Shown: positions 40,417 through 49,622, counted from the first letter of the stretch. The stretch is 64,000 nucleotides of DNA from Cupriavidus yeoncheonensis (GCF_905397275.1 NZ_CAJPUY010000002.1:310001-374000), one strand, 5' to 3'. The notes: a model not told the origin generated them from the sequence alone. Numbers and translations: made by a program.

Positions 40417-41310
40417 GTGGCCTTTCAGGAATGTGTGATCGAAGTGGCGCAGGACCAGGCCGAAGCCTGGTCTGACGCCCTGTTCGACCTTGGCGCGCTG
40501 TCGGTGTCGGTGGAAGATGCCGACGCCGACACGCCGGACGAGCAGCCGCTGTTCGGCGAGCCGGGGATGGAGCCTACACGGCTCGCCTGGAACCGCTCGC
40601 GCGTGGTGGCGCTGTTCGGTGACGATACCGACCCGGCGCTCGTCGTCGCGGCCGCGTCGAATACGCTTCGCATCGATCCGGTACCGGCCTATATCCTGCG
40701 CGATGTCGAGGACCAGGACTGGGTGCGCCTCACGCAATCCCAGTTCGAGCCGATCCGCGTCGGCGAACGCCTCTGGGTCGTGCCGTCGTGGCATGACGCA
40801 CCGGAGCCCGATGCCGTGGTGCTGGAACTCGACCCGGGCCTGGCTTTCGGCACCGGCAGCCACCCGACCACGCGGCTGTGCATGCAGTGGCTGGAGCTGA
40901 ACCTGAAGGCGGGCGAAACCGTGCTCGACTATGGCTGCGGCTCCGGCATCCTCGCCATCGTGGCAAAGAAGCTCGGCGCCGGCGACACGCTCGGCATCGA
41001 CATCGACCCGAATGCCGTGGAGGCATCGCGCTACAACGCCGAGCGCAACCGCGTCCAGGCGGAGTTCGCGCTGCCGGAATCGGTTTCGGAAGCGACCTAC
41101 GACCTCGTCGTCGCCAATATCCTCTCCAACCCGCTCAAGCTGATGGCCGCGATGCTGAGCGCCCGCGTGCGCTCCGGCGGACGCCTGGTGCTGTCCGGCG
41201 TGCTCGAGCGCCAGGCCGAGGAAGTGGCCGCCGCCTATGCCACCTGGCTGCCGCTGACGGTCTGGCGCAGCGAGGAAGGCTGGGTCTGCCTGCACGGCAC
41301 GCGCCCCTGA
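40417..41310 (+). CDS. prmA: Ribosomal protein L11 methyltransferase
   Basis: Trimethylates ribosomal protein L11. It has 297 residues, starting at a GTG ([14 protein letters not shown]). The N-terminal substrate-binding domain is followed by a Rossmann methylase with [19 protein letters not shown] (SAM site) and [14 protein letters not shown] (NPP-like catalytic region, here NPL). [10 protein letters not shown] in the linker, here [12 protein letters not shown], is the PrmA signature. It lies 37 nt after accC and 9 nt before the DUF3426 gene. Confidence 0.95.
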   Translation: MAFQECVIEVAQDQAEAWSDALFDLGALSVSVEDADADTPDEQPLFGEPGMEPTRLAWNRSRVVALFGDDTDPALVVAAASNTLRIDPVPAYILRDVEDQDWVRLTQSQFEPIRVGERLWVVPSWHDAPEPDAVVLELDPGLAFGTGSHPTTRLCMQWLELNLKAGETVLDYGCGSGILAIVAKKLGAGDTLGIDIDPNAVEASRYNAERNRVQAEFALPESVSEATYDLVVANILSNPLKLMAAMLSARVRSGGRLVLSGVLERQAEEVAAAYATWLPLTVWRSEEGWVCLHGTRP

Positions 41311-41319
41311 GGTGAGCCG

Positions 41320-42993
41320 ATGGCCGCCGCCAAGCTTGTCACGCGCTGCCCGGCCTGCCGCACCGCCTTTCGGCTGGTGGCCGACCAGTTGCGCCTGCGC
41401 CAGGGACTGGTGCGTTGCGGACACTGTGAAACGGTCTTCGATGCACGCGAGCATCTGATCCAGGTGCCAGCGCCGGCAGCCTCGGCTGCCGCGCGCTCGC
41501 CGCAGCCCTCGCCCGAACCCGCGGCGGCTGCGCCCGCCGCGCCCCCCGAAGCGGAAACCGAAGCCAGGCCGGCTTCGTCCGCCACGCACTTCGACCCCGG
41601 CTACGACCCCGGGTACGACGTGCCCGCGCTCGATTCGCCCACCATGATGATGGCGCCCACCGAGGAGGAAGAGGCTTCCGCGGAGGAGGAGGCGCCGCTC
41701 GGACAGGACGCGCACGCCGCATCCGTCGAACCGGCCCCCGCTGCCGAAGACCTCGCGCAACCGGCACTGCAGGAAGCCATGACGGCCGTGCCCGGCGAGA
41801 CCGATCGCGATGGCGCGCACACGGCAGAAACGCCGGCCGGGTCGACCGAACACGAAGACGCGCGATACGAAGACGCGCGCCCCACGCAAGCCGAACCCTC
41901 CGAAGCCGAGCTCGCAGACGCGCAGCCAGCGGCGGCAGGACACCCGGACGACAGTCCGGTCTCGACCGCCAACGGCAAGCATCATGCCGACGAGGCACAC
42001 GAGGCATCAGCCGCCATCGTCACCGCTCATGAGCCGTGGCCGACGCTCGATCGCTCCGCGCTCGGAGACGAAGAGGCATCCGCGCACACGCCGGCCTCCC
42101 AGGCAGCCGAGGCGCCAGACGAACTGGCCGATGCGCCGGCGGGCGAATCTGCCGCCGAACCCGTCCTGCGCAGCGCCAGCGAATTCCTGCGCGCGCAGAC
42201 CAGCGACAGCACCGAAGCACCAGCGGCCGAGGCTGACACGCCGGCAGAAGCCCCCGCCTCCGAAACGCCGCACGAGTCTGGCCACGAGCCTGGCCACGAT
42301 TACGGCCTTAACTACGGGCCCACCTACGGACCGAGCGGAGCGGGCACCAGCGATGCCTTCAGCGCCACCGCCGGCGCGATTGCACGCGAGAACGTCGCGC
42401 GGCGCTGGGCACGCCAGGAACCGCAGATGGGTCCGGTATTCGCGCCCGATTTCCTGCGCCAGGCCCGCGAACGCGAACGCTCGCGCGAGGCCGCTGCGAC
42501 GCCGGCACCGCCGCGCCTGCGCTTCGGCTGGCATATCGCCGCCGGCGTGCTGGCCGTTGGTGTCGTCCTGCAAGGGCTGTACCTGATGCGCGGACAGCTC
42601 GCCGGGCAGTTCCCGGTGCTGCGCCCCGTGCTGGAAGCCGCATGCGGGCCGCTGGGCTGCACGGTGCCGCCGTGGCGCGACATCGACGCGCTGCGCATCG
42701 ATACCTCGCAGCTGCAGAAGCAGGACGAAGGCAGCGATGCCTACGTGCTGGCGGTCACGCTGCGCAACCAGGGGCGCGCCACCACCGCGCTCCCGGCGAT
42801 CGAACTTGTCATGACCGACTTGCAGGACCAGCTGCTGCTGCGGCGCGTCCTGGAGCCATCCGAGTACCTGGAACCGGCGCAGAAGGCCTTTGCCACGCAT
42901 GGCCTTCGTGCGGGCACGGAGCTGCCGGTTCGGGTACGATTCCGGACTCAGCAGGCGGCGGCCAACTACCGCGTGCTGATTTTCTATCCATAG
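41320..42993 (+). CDS. Zinc-ribbon and DUF3426 domain membrane protein
   Basis: A 557-residue protein. The N-terminal MJ0042-type zinc finger has two CxxC pairs (CPACRTAF and CGHCETVF, residues 10-35). Residues about 50-385 are an Ala/Glu/Pro-rich, probably disordered region. One membrane segment at about 402-422 (HIAAGVLAVGVVLQGLYLM) precedes the DUF3426 domain at the C-terminus (VTLRNQGRATTALPAIELVMTD). The family has no proven function and often follows prmA in betaproteobacteria, as here. The disordered stretch is long and likely to vary between strains. Confidence 0.85.
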   Translation: MAAAKLVTRCPACRTAFRLVADQLRLRQGLVRCGHCETVFDAREHLIQVPAPAASAAARSPQPSPEPAAAAPAAPPEAETEARPASSATHFDPGYDPGYDVPALDSPTMMMAPTEEEEASAEEEAPLGQDAHAASVEPAPAAEDLAQPALQEAMTAVPGETDRDGAHTAETPAGSTEHEDARYEDARPTQAEPSEAELADAQPAAAGHPDDSPVSTANGKHHADEAHEASAAIVTAHEPWPTLDRSALGDEEASAHTPASQAAEAPDELADAPAGESAAEPVLRSASEFLRAQTSDSTEAPAAEADTPAEAPASETPHESGHEPGHDYGLNYGPTYGPSGAGTSDAFSATAGAIARENVARRWARQEPQMGPVFAPDFLRQARERERSREAAATPAPPRLRFGWHIAAGVLAVGVVLQGLYLMRGQLAGQFPVLRPVLEAACGPLGCTVPPWRDIDALRIDTSQLQKQDEGSDAYVLAVTLRNQGRATTALPAIELVMTDLQDQLLLRRVLEPSEYLEPAQKAFATHGLRAGTELPVRVRFRTQQAAANYRVLIFYP

Positions 42994-43129
42994 GGCCTGT
43001 TCCCGTACAAGGCGCGCGCGCCTTACCCGGTGAACGGTCCCTGGATTCCGCAGGCTTGCTGCCAAGGGCCGAATCGAGTCCGGCCGCAAGCTGCGCCCCC
43101 CCGAAGATCCTGAACAGGAAGGAGCAGTG

Positions 43130-43630
43130 ATGAGCAACGTGACTCTCGGCGGCAACGCCATTGAAGTGGCAGGCAAGTTCCCGCAACCCGGCGACAAGGC
43201 CGCCGACTTCAAGCTGGTCGGCAAGGACCTGAAGGACGTGACGCTGGCCGACTTCGCCGGCAAGCGCAAAGTGCTGAATATCGTACCGAGCCTGGACACC
43301 CCGGTGTGCCAGGCCTCCACGCGCAAGTTCAACGAAGCCGCCAGCGGCCTGGCCAATACCGTGGTGCTGACCGTCTCGGCCGACCTGCCGTTCGCCATGG
43401 GCCGTTTCTGCACCGCTGAAGGCCTGGCCAACGTGGTGCCGCTGTCGACCATGCGCGGCGCGGAATTCAAGGGCAACTACGGCGTGGACATCAAGACCGG
43501 CCCGCTGGCCGGCGTGACCGCGCGCGCCGTGGTGGTGCTGGACGAGAACAATGTCGTCAAGTACAGCCAGCTGGTGCCCGAGATCAAGAACGAGCCCGAC
43601 TACGACGCCGCGCTCGCCGCACTGAAGTAA
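43130..43630 (+). CDS. tpx: Thiol peroxidase (Tpx, atypical 2-Cys peroxiredoxin)
   Basis: Reduces hydroperoxides using thioredoxin. From ATG 43130 (AAGGAG site) it is 166 residues ([17 protein letters not shown]). The peroxidatic Cys60 is in [15 protein letters not shown], and the resolving Cys94 is in [13 protein letters not shown], both as in E. coli Tpx. A perfect 16-bp palindrome (43,009-43,024) lies in its upstream gap. A moderate terminator follows. Confidence 0.95.
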   Translation: MSNVTLGGNAIEVAGKFPQPGDKAADFKLVGKDLKDVTLADFAGKRKVLNIVPSLDTPVCQASTRKFNEAASGLANTVVLTVSADLPFAMGRFCTAEGLANVVPLSTMRGAEFKGNYGVDIKTGPLAGVTARAVVVLDENNVVKYSQLVPEIKNEPDYDAALAALK

Positions 43631-43650
43631 GCTGCACCCGTATCTCGCAC

Positions 43651-43687
43651 CGGCCGCCCGCATTCCCGGGGCGGCCGCTTCTGTTTT
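43651..43687 (+). terminator. Probable terminator after tpx
   Basis: A 9-bp stem (CGGCCGCCC at 43,651-43,659 with GGGCGGCCG at 43,669-43,677), a 9-nt loop, then CTTCTGTTTT. The T-run is interrupted. Confidence 0.6.
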
Positions 43688-43741
43688 ACGAAACCCCACG
43701 GGCTGCAAGCGGCCCGAACATCCCAAGTACCTGGAGAGAGC

Positions 43742-44689
43742 ATGGCCAGCCTGATCTGCGGCTCCGTCGCCTACGACACCATCATGACGTTCGACGGACG
43801 CTTCCGCGAACACATCCTGCCGGACCAGATCCACATGCTGAACGTCTCGTTCCTGGTGCCCGGCATGCGGCGCGAGTACGGCGGCTGCGCCGGCAATATC
43901 GCCTATACGCTCAAGATGCTCGGCGGCGAGCCCGTGGTAATGGCCACGGTGGGCACGGACGCCGAACCCTACCTGCAGTACCTGCGCGGCCTGAACATCG
44001 ACACCACGCATATCCGCGTGCTGCCCGATACCTTCACGGCGCAGGCCATGATCACCACCGACCTGGACAACAACCAGATCACCGCCTTCCACCCCGGCGC
44101 GATGAGCCAGTCTCAGCTCTCCAACGTCAAGGATGCGCTGGGTGGCAACCCCGCGCCGGCACTCGGCATCGTCGCCCCGGACAGCCGCGAGGGCATGCTG
44201 CACCACGCGCGCCAGTTCGCCGAGTCCGGTATTCCTTTCATTTTTGACCTCGGTCAGGCTATGCCGCTGTTCAACGGCGAAGACCTGCGGGAGTTCGTTG
44301 AACTCGCCAGCTACGTGACAGTCAATGACTACGAAGCGCAGGTCCTGCTGTCCCGCACCGCCTGGACCAGCGCCGAGGTTGCCGCCAAGGTTCGTGCCTT
44401 CATCGTCACGCACGGCGAGCGCGGCGCCAGCATCTATGCCGATGGTCAGCAGTACGCGATCCCGGCCGTTCCGGCCGAGCGCATCGTGGACCCGACCGGC
44501 TGTGGCGACGCCTTCCGCGGTGGCCTGCTGTTCGGCATTGAAAACGGGTTAGACTGGGAAACCACTGGCCGCCTGGCATCGCTGATGGGATCGATCAAGA
44601 TCGCACAGCAGGGTCCGCAGAACCACGGGCTGCCGCTCGACGAAATCGGCAACCGCTTCCAGTCTGCATTCGGCTACCGCTACGCCTGA
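43742..44689 (+). CDS. PfkB-family carbohydrate (adenosine-like) kinase
   Basis: A 315-residue sugar or nucleoside kinase. The start MASLICGSVAYDTIMTFDG and the early Gly-Gly region GGCAGNIAYTLKMLGGEP are the PfkB signature 1, and DPTGCGDAFRGGLLFG is signature 2 with the catalytic Asp (GCGD instead of the usual GAGD). DGRFREHILPDQIHMLNVSF and the Asp/His-rich ITAFHPGAM resemble adenosine kinases of the AdoK type, but the substrate is not settled. It is followed after 31 nt by a small lipoprotein gene. Confidence 0.86.
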   Translation: MASLICGSVAYDTIMTFDGRFREHILPDQIHMLNVSFLVPGMRREYGGCAGNIAYTLKMLGGEPVVMATVGTDAEPYLQYLRGLNIDTTHIRVLPDTFTAQAMITTDLDNNQITAFHPGAMSQSQLSNVKDALGGNPAPALGIVAPDSREGMLHHARQFAESGIPFIFDLGQAMPLFNGEDLREFVELASYVTVNDYEAQVLLSRTAWTSAEVAAKVRAFIVTHGERGASIYADGQQYAIPAVPAERIVDPTGCGDAFRGGLLFGIENGLDWETTGRLASLMGSIKIAQQGPQNHGLPLDEIGNRFQSAFGYRYA

Positions 44690-44720
44690 TCTGCGGCACG
44701 GGCGTGGCACCTTTACGGGA

Positions 44721-45194
44721 ATGGAAATGAACAGCAAGATCCGAACCGGTGTCGTCGCCGTTTTTGCCGTGGCGGCGCTGGTCAGCGGCTGTGCCACGGA
44801 CTCCAGCTCCAACAGCGTCTACTCGACCGGACAGGCACAGCGCGAACAGACCGTGCGCTACGGCGTGGTCGAAGGCGTGCGCGACGTGATGATCCAGGGC
44901 GGCCAGACCGGCGCCGGCACCCTTGCCGGTGGCGCGATTGGCGGCGTGGCCGCGGGCAGCCTAATCGGCAGCGGCAACGGCTCCGTGGCGGCCGGCATCC
45001 TGGGCGCGGTGCTCGGCGGCATTGCCGGCAGCGCGGCCGAAAACAAGGTCAACCAGCGGCGCGCGCTCGAGATCACGGTCCGGCTGGAAAACGGCGAGAT
45101 GCGCGCGATCACGCAGGAAGCCGACGAACTGTTCCGGCCCGGCGATCAGGTGCGGTTGCTGACCGCCGGCGGCGTGACGCGCGTCACGCACTGA
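44721..45194 (+). CDS. Glycine-zipper outer-membrane lipoprotein (SlyB/17-kDa antigen-like)
   Basis: A 157-residue lipoprotein; an in-frame ATG two codons further in (44,727) has a better-placed GGGAATGGA and may be the true start. The signal peptide ends ALVSGCATDSS, a good lipobox. The core is a 2TM glycine zipper (about 60-98), GTLAGGAIGGVAAGSLIGSG then GILGAVLGGIAGSAAENKV. The C-terminus binds like SlyB (ITVRLENGEMRAITQEAD). The family helps envelope integrity; its exact role is not known. Confidence 0.87.
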   Translation: MEMNSKIRTGVVAVFAVAALVSGCATDSSSNSVYSTGQAQREQTVRYGVVEGVRDVMIQGGQTGAGTLAGGAIGGVAAGSLIGSGNGSVAAGILGAVLGGIAGSAAENKVNQRRALEITVRLENGEMRAITQEADELFRPGDQVRLLTAGGVTRVTH

Positions 45195-45220
45195 TCCGCC
45201 AGCGTCCCGGTTGCTGAAGG

Positions 45221-45251
45221 CGCCGCGTCCGAGAGGATGCGGCGTTTTTCT
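45221..45251 (+). terminator. Terminator after the glycine-zipper lipoprotein gene
   Basis: CGCCGCGTCC pairs with GGATGCGGCG (one G-T pair) around the tetraloop GAGA, followed by TTTTTCTTTTG. It lies about 26 nt beyond the stop. Confidence 0.75.
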
Positions 45252-45319
45252 TTTGCGAGGCCGGGTCAGGCTGCCCGGGACAGCGAAGCCATGGCCTCTC
45301 CGCGGCGGGAAGCCCAAAA

Positions 45320-45353
45320 GAAAAACCCGCCGGGCATGCGCCGTCGGCGGGTT
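45320..45353 (-). terminator. Terminator of the histone H1-like gene
   Basis: AACCCGCCG (45,324-45,332) pairs with CGGCGGGTT (45,345-45,353). On the minus strand the stem is followed by TTTTTCTTTTGGG. It lies about 115 nt after the histone H1-like stop. Confidence 0.75.
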
Positions 45354-45467
45354 GGGCAAGACTGGTGTCTTGCAGGCCGGATACGGTGTATCCGGCCACT
45401 ATGGCACGCTGTACGTGCCCGGGCGACTCCTTGCGGTAGTCGTGGCCCCCACTCGACCGAGTGAGGC

Positions 45468-46067
45468 TTACGGACGGTTGCCCGTCGGGAACGGCCAGGC
45501 CGCAGCCGGGTTCAGCGCGGTCTTGGCAGCGGCAGCAGGAGCAACGGCGGGCGCAGCGGCAGGGGCAGCCGCTGGGGCAGCCTTGGCCTTCTTCGCAGCC
45601 GGCTTCTTGGCAGCGGCCTTCTTGGCAGCCGGCTTCTTGGCGGCGGTCTTCTTGGCAGCAGCCTTCTTGGCCGGTGCAGCCTTCTTGGCAGCGGCCTTCT
45701 TGGCCGGTGCTGCCTTCTTGGCGGCGACCTTCTTGACTGCAGCCTTCTTGGCCGGTGCTGCCTTCTTGGCGGCGACCTTCTTCACTGCAGCCTTCTTGGC
45801 CGGCGCTGTCTTCTTGGCGGCGACCTTCTTCACTGCAGCCTTCTTGGCCGGCGCTGCCTTCTTGGCGGCGACCTTCTTCACTGCAGCCTTCTTGGCCGGC
45901 GCTGCCTTCTTGGCGGCGACCTTCTTCACGGCGGCCTTCTTGGCGGCCGGCGCTGCCTTCTTGGCGGCTACCTTCTTCACAGCGGCTTTCTTGGCCGGTG
46001 CAGCCTTCTTGGCTGCCGGCTTGGCGGCCTTCTTGGCCGCCGGCTTCTTCTTCGCAGTCGTTGCCAT
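45468..46067 (-). CDS. Histone H1-like Lys/Ala-rich DNA-binding protein
   Basis: A 199-residue, very basic nucleoid protein from ATG 46067 (AAGGAG site). It begins MATTAKKKPAAKKAAKPAA and is built from six copies of a 16-residue unit (KKAAPAKKAAVKKVAA, residues 20-116), then degenerate KKPAAKKAA units and an Ala/Pro tract. The last residues are NPAAAWPFPTGNRP, a non-repetitive tail that differs from the rest. Such proteins bind DNA non-specifically and resemble the eukaryotic H1 C-terminal tail; related betaproteobacterial proteins are known. A promoter about 500 nt upstream and a 1.5-kb non-coding interval precede it. Confidence 0.85.
   Translation of the reverse strand: MATTAKKKPAAKKAAKPAAKKAAPAKKAAVKKVAAKKAAPAAKKAAVKKVAAKKAAPAKKAAVKKVAAKKAAPAKKAAVKKVAAKKTAPAKKAAVKKVAAKKAAPAKKAAVKKVAAKKAAPAKKAAAKKAAPAKKAAAKKTAAKKPAAKKAAAKKPAAKKAKAAPAAAPAAAPAVAPAAAAKTALNPAAAWPFPTGNRP
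45720..46010 (-). repeat. Six tandem 48-bp coding repeats
   Basis: The repeats encode six copies of a 16-residue KKAAPAKKAAVKKVAA unit inside the histone H1-like gene. One copy has an extra Ala (51 bp) and one has Thr for Ala. Recombination here could change the unit number without shifting frame. Confidence 0.9.
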
Positions 46068-47565
46068 GGATAACTCCTTCACTAGTGAGTGAATATCGAA
46101 TGACCTAGGTTGGCGACCCGACCGACCCGAGGCGCAGCACTCTGCCACTGCCTCAGTCGAGCGAGCGATTCATCGGCGCACGGCACTTCCTCCACCGCAC
46201 GCTAATGAATTCGGTAGCAGGGCCGTCGCCCACGGCGACGCCCCCGAATATTCGATCAGCCCGCGCCGCCCGTCGAGTCGGCGCGCAGCCAGCAATGAGG
46301 AGATATCGGACGGCTTGCCTGCGGTGCGGGCCTGGCCTCGCGCACGGCAGACGGCATTCATCTTGAGGTAGCCGGCCCATCCCGTCAGTGGGCCAAAGGA
46401 GACTGCACGCGTTTTAAGAAGCCGGTTCGGCCTGGTCTGCGTCAAAGTTCTCGTGCTCCTCAGCTACCCGCATCACTGTGTCACTGCATCGAAGCGCGCA
46501 TCGCGCTCGTCGTTCAATCTTGCTTCTTGCTTTCGGCTTCGCTGCAATGAAGTGAGACTCTTGTCAAGGCGAATCATAATTCGTTTGCACGATGATGTTA
46601 AGAAAAAAGTGCAAAAAAACTTGCGTGCGCGCGCGAGTCGATCTAGCCGGCGCGCACCGCTTCGCGAAGACATCGCCAACACCATCGCGCAACGACGCCT
46701 GCATGCCTCGACGCATGTCCTCATCGGCGACGCGAACACGCGCCTCGACCCACGCGAATGCACGCACTCCAACACGAGCGTCACGCCGCTCGCGTCATGC
46801 GTGGTCGCACGCATGGAGGCGGTGTATCACGGCATTAAAAGGCACGCGCAACGCTCATCGCACAGACTGGAAACCCGCATGAACAAAGGCTTTACGGCAG
46901 ACGAAGCAAAACCGGAAGAGGCGCGCTCCAATGCACGCGCAGCGAGTGTGTCGCCGAGCGCGCTGCCATCTGCGGTCACGGCGGAGGCACCGGATGCGAC
47001 GCGCCTCGCGTGCGATGTTTCACTCGCGACGACGACGCGCACGCTGGTCTCTCGCATCGATGCCTCCGACTGCGCGCGACAGTGATGCGCCAACGCAACG
47101 GTTTGTATCGGAGCAACAGCTCGACGTCCTCAGAAGCGTTGCGATCCGGCAAAGCTTTCGCAACGAACTCGCATCGCGATGCCCGAAGGCAACGATCGAC
47201 ACGCGCATCGACACCCGTCACGCGATGCCGCTGTCCTCAGGACAGTCTTCGCGAGACACGTTCGTGCCGCGTGCGTGGACGCCAGTGAAACCGCGCGAGG
47301 CGCAAGGCTTAGAGGATTGCTTCGGGCACACGCGCGGCGCCTTTTGCTGCGACACAAAATTCCCGCAAACGGCTTGTGCATGCGGCTTTCGGAAAAGCGT
47401 GCAAGAGCGGCGCGGACCTTGGCCGCACCAGTCCGCCGATTGCGGAGCGCCAGCCGCGCCAGTAGATTGGCGGACACGCTTGACGCTGCCAGGCTGTGCG
47501 ACTGGCTGCGCGGCATGGCTGCCGGCATCGGTGCCGGCAGCCGCCACCACCCGAGAGGAGACTTC
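46068..47565. other. 1.5-kb non-coding interval between the histone H1-like and DUF2147 genes
   Basis: No frame here shows credible coding sequence: the open frames on both strands are Arg/Ser/Ala-rich and lack family motifs and good starts. The composition differs from neighbours, with many ACGCG, GCATCG and CGCGC strings and an A-rich patch (46,600-46,620). Small hairpins are visible, for example CATGC (46,702-46,706) with GCATG (46,713-46,717), a perfect 14-bp 5-4-5 inverted repeat at 46,570-46,583, and the 12-bp palindrome GCATCGCGATGC near 47,172. A minus-strand promoter lies at 46,573-46,601. It could hold an RNA gene or a long leader. Confidence 0.6.
46573..46601 (-). promoter_or_regulatory. 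Putative distal promoter of the histone H1-like gene
   Basis: On the minus strand TTAACA (46,596-46,601) and TATGAT (46,573-46,578) are spaced by exactly 17 nt, close to the sigma-70 consensus. The inverted repeat CGAAT-CATA-ATTCG (46,570-46,583) covers the -10. Transcription would start near 46,566, giving a leader of about 500 nt before the histone H1-like ATG, unless it drives an RNA of its own. Confidence 0.65.
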
Positions 47566-48039
47566 ATGCGCATTCACCCCCAAGCCATCGCCGCGCGCAC
47601 GCTGCTGCGCGCCGGCATGTTCGCCGCCGTCATGCTCACCAGCGCCGCGGCGCTCGCCCAGGCCACGCCGAGCGGAAACTGGAAGACCATTGACGACGCC
47701 ACCGGCAAGCCGCGCGGCCTGGTGGAGATCACCGAGAAGAACGGCGTCTTCAGCGGCCGCCTGGTGAAGACCTTCGTCGACGGCGACGGCAAGCCGAAGG
47801 TGTGCGACAAATGCACCGACGCGCGCAAGGACCAGCCCATCATCGGCATGACCATCCTCTCCGGCTTGCGCAAGACCGGCGACAACGAATGGAGCGGCGG
47901 CGAGATCCTCGACCCCGAGAACGGCAAGGTCTACAAGAGCAAGATGTCGCTGTCCGACGATGGCAACAAGCTCAACGTGCGCGGCTTCATCGGCATCAGC
48001 CTGCTGGGCCGCACGCAGACCTGGGAGCGCGAGCACTGA
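47566..48039 (+). CDS. DUF2147 domain secreted protein
   Basis: A 157-residue exported protein from ATG 47566 (GAGAGGAG site). The signal peptide is MRIHPQAIAARTLLRAGMFA, with cleavage near ALAQA. The DUF2147 core has GNWKTIDDATGKPRGLVEI, a CDKC pair, IIGMTILSGLRKTGDNEWSG and GEILDPENGKVYKSKMSL, with RGFIGISLLGRTQTWER at the end. The family is a calycin-like beta-barrel, and its function is unknown. Confidence 0.88.
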   Translation: MRIHPQAIAARTLLRAGMFAAVMLTSAAALAQATPSGNWKTIDDATGKPRGLVEITEKNGVFSGRLVKTFVDGDGKPKVCDKCTDARKDQPIIGMTILSGLRKTGDNEWSGGEILDPENGKVYKSKMSLSDDGNKLNVRGFIGISLLGRTQTWEREH

Positions 48040-48271
48040 TGCTTAGTGGTCGGCGCGATGGCAGTGTGTGGACAGGACATTGCAGCGCGTCAGGGTTTCT
48101 CCGCATCATCGATGCGGGCACGACGCCCGCTATCGCGCCTTGCGAGAAAGCACCGCAAGGCGCACGTCAAGCGAACTGACGGCCAGTCCCGGTAACATGG
48201 TCCGGCATCCGCGGCAGAGGCGAGCGCTGTTGCGCCGCGGATCGATCCAACAGATCCAGCCGGAGACGACC

Positions 48272-49270
48272 ATGCGACAGATCCCCGCCAGCCGCGCGCT
48301 GGCCCTTGCCTTGCCATCTCTTGCCGCGGCTGCGGCCCTCACCGTTGCCACCGTTCCTCTGCAAGCGCACGCGGCCGATGCATGGCCCGGCCACGTCATC
48401 AAGTTCGTGGTGCCGTTCACCGCAGGCGGTGCCAACGACCTGGTGGCGCGTGCCGCGGCCGACGCCGTCAGCAAGCGCCTGGGCCAGCCTGTCGTGATCG
48501 AGAACCATCCCGGCGCGGGCGGCGTGGTCGGCGCCGACTTTGTGGCCAAGAGCAAACCCGATGGCTACACCTTTCTCGTCGGCGCGGTCGGCACCGTGAC
48601 CAACAGCCTGATCCGCACGAAGATGCCTTACGCAGCGGACGACCTGGTGCCCGTGTCGCTGATCGCGGTGAGCCCGTCGGTGATCGTGGCTTCGCCGTCT
48701 CTGCCGGCGAACAATCTCAAGGAGCTGATCGACTACTCGAAGAAGCAAAGCGGCGGCGTCAACTTCGCCACGGCGGGCAGCGGCAGCACGCCACACTTCG
48801 TCGAGGAGATGCTCAAGGAGAAAGGTGCGTCGCTGACGCCGGTGCCATACAAGAGCGGTTCGGAGAGCATCACCGCGGTGATGGGCGGCCAGGTCGCCGC
48901 GACGTCCGAAGCGAGCGTGGTAGTGCTGCCGCATATCAAGGCGGGCAAGCTCAAGGCGCTCGGCGCAACATGGGACAAGCGCATGAGCGCCGCGCCGAAC
49001 ATTCCCACCACGGCTGAACAGGGCATGCCTGAAGTCCGCATCGGACACTGGGCCGGCATCTTTGCACCCAAGGGCACCGACCCCGCCATCCTGAAGAAGC
49101 TCAATGCGGAAATGACGGCGGCCATGCAGACGCAGGAGACACGCGAACGCCTGCTGCCAAATGGCATCGAGCCGGCCGGTGGTTCGCGGGAGAGCTTTGT
49201 CGCCTTCATCAAGTCCGAACGCGAGCGGCTGGGCCGGATTGCAAAGAAAGCCAATATGAGCGCCGACTGA
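48272..49270 (+). CDS. Bug-family tripartite tricarboxylate transporter receptor (TctC-like)
   Basis: A 332-residue periplasmic solute receptor. The signal peptide is MRQIPASRALALALPSLAAA, with cleavage near AHAAD. The binding domain has IKFVVPFTAGGANDLVARAA, GQPVVIENHPGAGGVVGADF, and GHWAGIFAPKGTDPAIL, all Bug signatures. No tctAB membrane genes are adjacent; orphan receptors are very common in Cupriavidus and Bordetella. Ligand unknown. A terminator follows at 49,321. Confidence 0.92.
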   Translation: MRQIPASRALALALPSLAAAAALTVATVPLQAHAADAWPGHVIKFVVPFTAGGANDLVARAAADAVSKRLGQPVVIENHPGAGGVVGADFVAKSKPDGYTFLVGAVGTVTNSLIRTKMPYAADDLVPVSLIAVSPSVIVASPSLPANNLKELIDYSKKQSGGVNFATAGSGSTPHFVEEMLKEKGASLTPVPYKSGSESITAVMGGQVAATSEASVVVLPHIKAGKLKALGATWDKRMSAAPNIPTTAEQGMPEVRIGHWAGIFAPKGTDPAILKKLNAEMTAAMQTQETRERLLPNGIEPAGGSRESFVAFIKSERERLGRIAKKANMSAD

Positions 49271-49320
49271 GAAATATTTTCAAACTGACCAGCCGGTTAT
49301 TTTCGCCAATGTATTGAGGC

Positions 49321-49350
49321 GGCCCTTCTTGCGAAGGGCCGTTTTCTTTT
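49321..49350 (+). terminator. Terminator after the Bug receptor gene
   Basis: GGCCCTTC (49,321-49,328) pairs with GAAGGGCC (49,333-49,340) around TTGC, followed by GTTTTCTTTT. Confidence 0.85.
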
Positions 49351-49496
49351 CCGCACCCAGTCCTTGGGGCCAGAGCAGTCTTGCGCAGCGCTAGTTATGG
49401 CGTTTTACGCACTTACTTCGCTCTTATTGTTTTCTATTAGAGACATGCGTATGTGGCAAACAATGTCTGTGTCTTGTTCGCAACGTCAATTGCAAC

Positions 49497-49509
49497 GCAA
49501 ATCATTCGC
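49497..49509 (+). promoter_or_regulatory. Candidate Fur box upstream of the first receptor
   Basis: GCAAATCATTCGC matches GATAATCATTATC at 9 of 13 positions, including the full AATCATT core, in an A/T-rich stretch about 115 nt upstream of the receptor ATG. The match is moderate; the function of the gene favours Fur control. Confidence 0.4.
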
Positions 49510-49622
49510 ATTTATATTCGCCGAGCCAAAATCATCGCCCCCATGACCGCATCGTCGATTCCCGTGCATTCGCGCTGGCGGCGGCGCCGGCCGGGTCCGG
49601 GGCGAACAAGAGACACACGCTA

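Larger units (their letters stand above)
49271..49622. other. Upstream region of the first TonB-dependent receptor gene
   Basis: 352 nt that hold the Bug-receptor terminator (49,321-49,350), an A/T-rich stretch (49,400-49,520) and a candidate Fur box (49,497-49,509). I see no coding sequence and cannot place -35/-10 elements with confidence. Confidence 0.5.

Noticed and set aside
45211..46092. 293-residue open frame on the plus strand opposite the histone H1-like gene
   Set aside because: Its FLAAAFLAAG pattern is the reverse reading of the Lys/Ala repeats. It lacks a ribosome site, and the minus-strand gene has a clear AAGGAG and family sequence.
46453..47085. 210-residue open frame in the non-coding interval
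   Set aside because: Composition is Arg/Ser/Ala-rich and motif-free. No ribosome site is visible, and other frames nearby look equally open.
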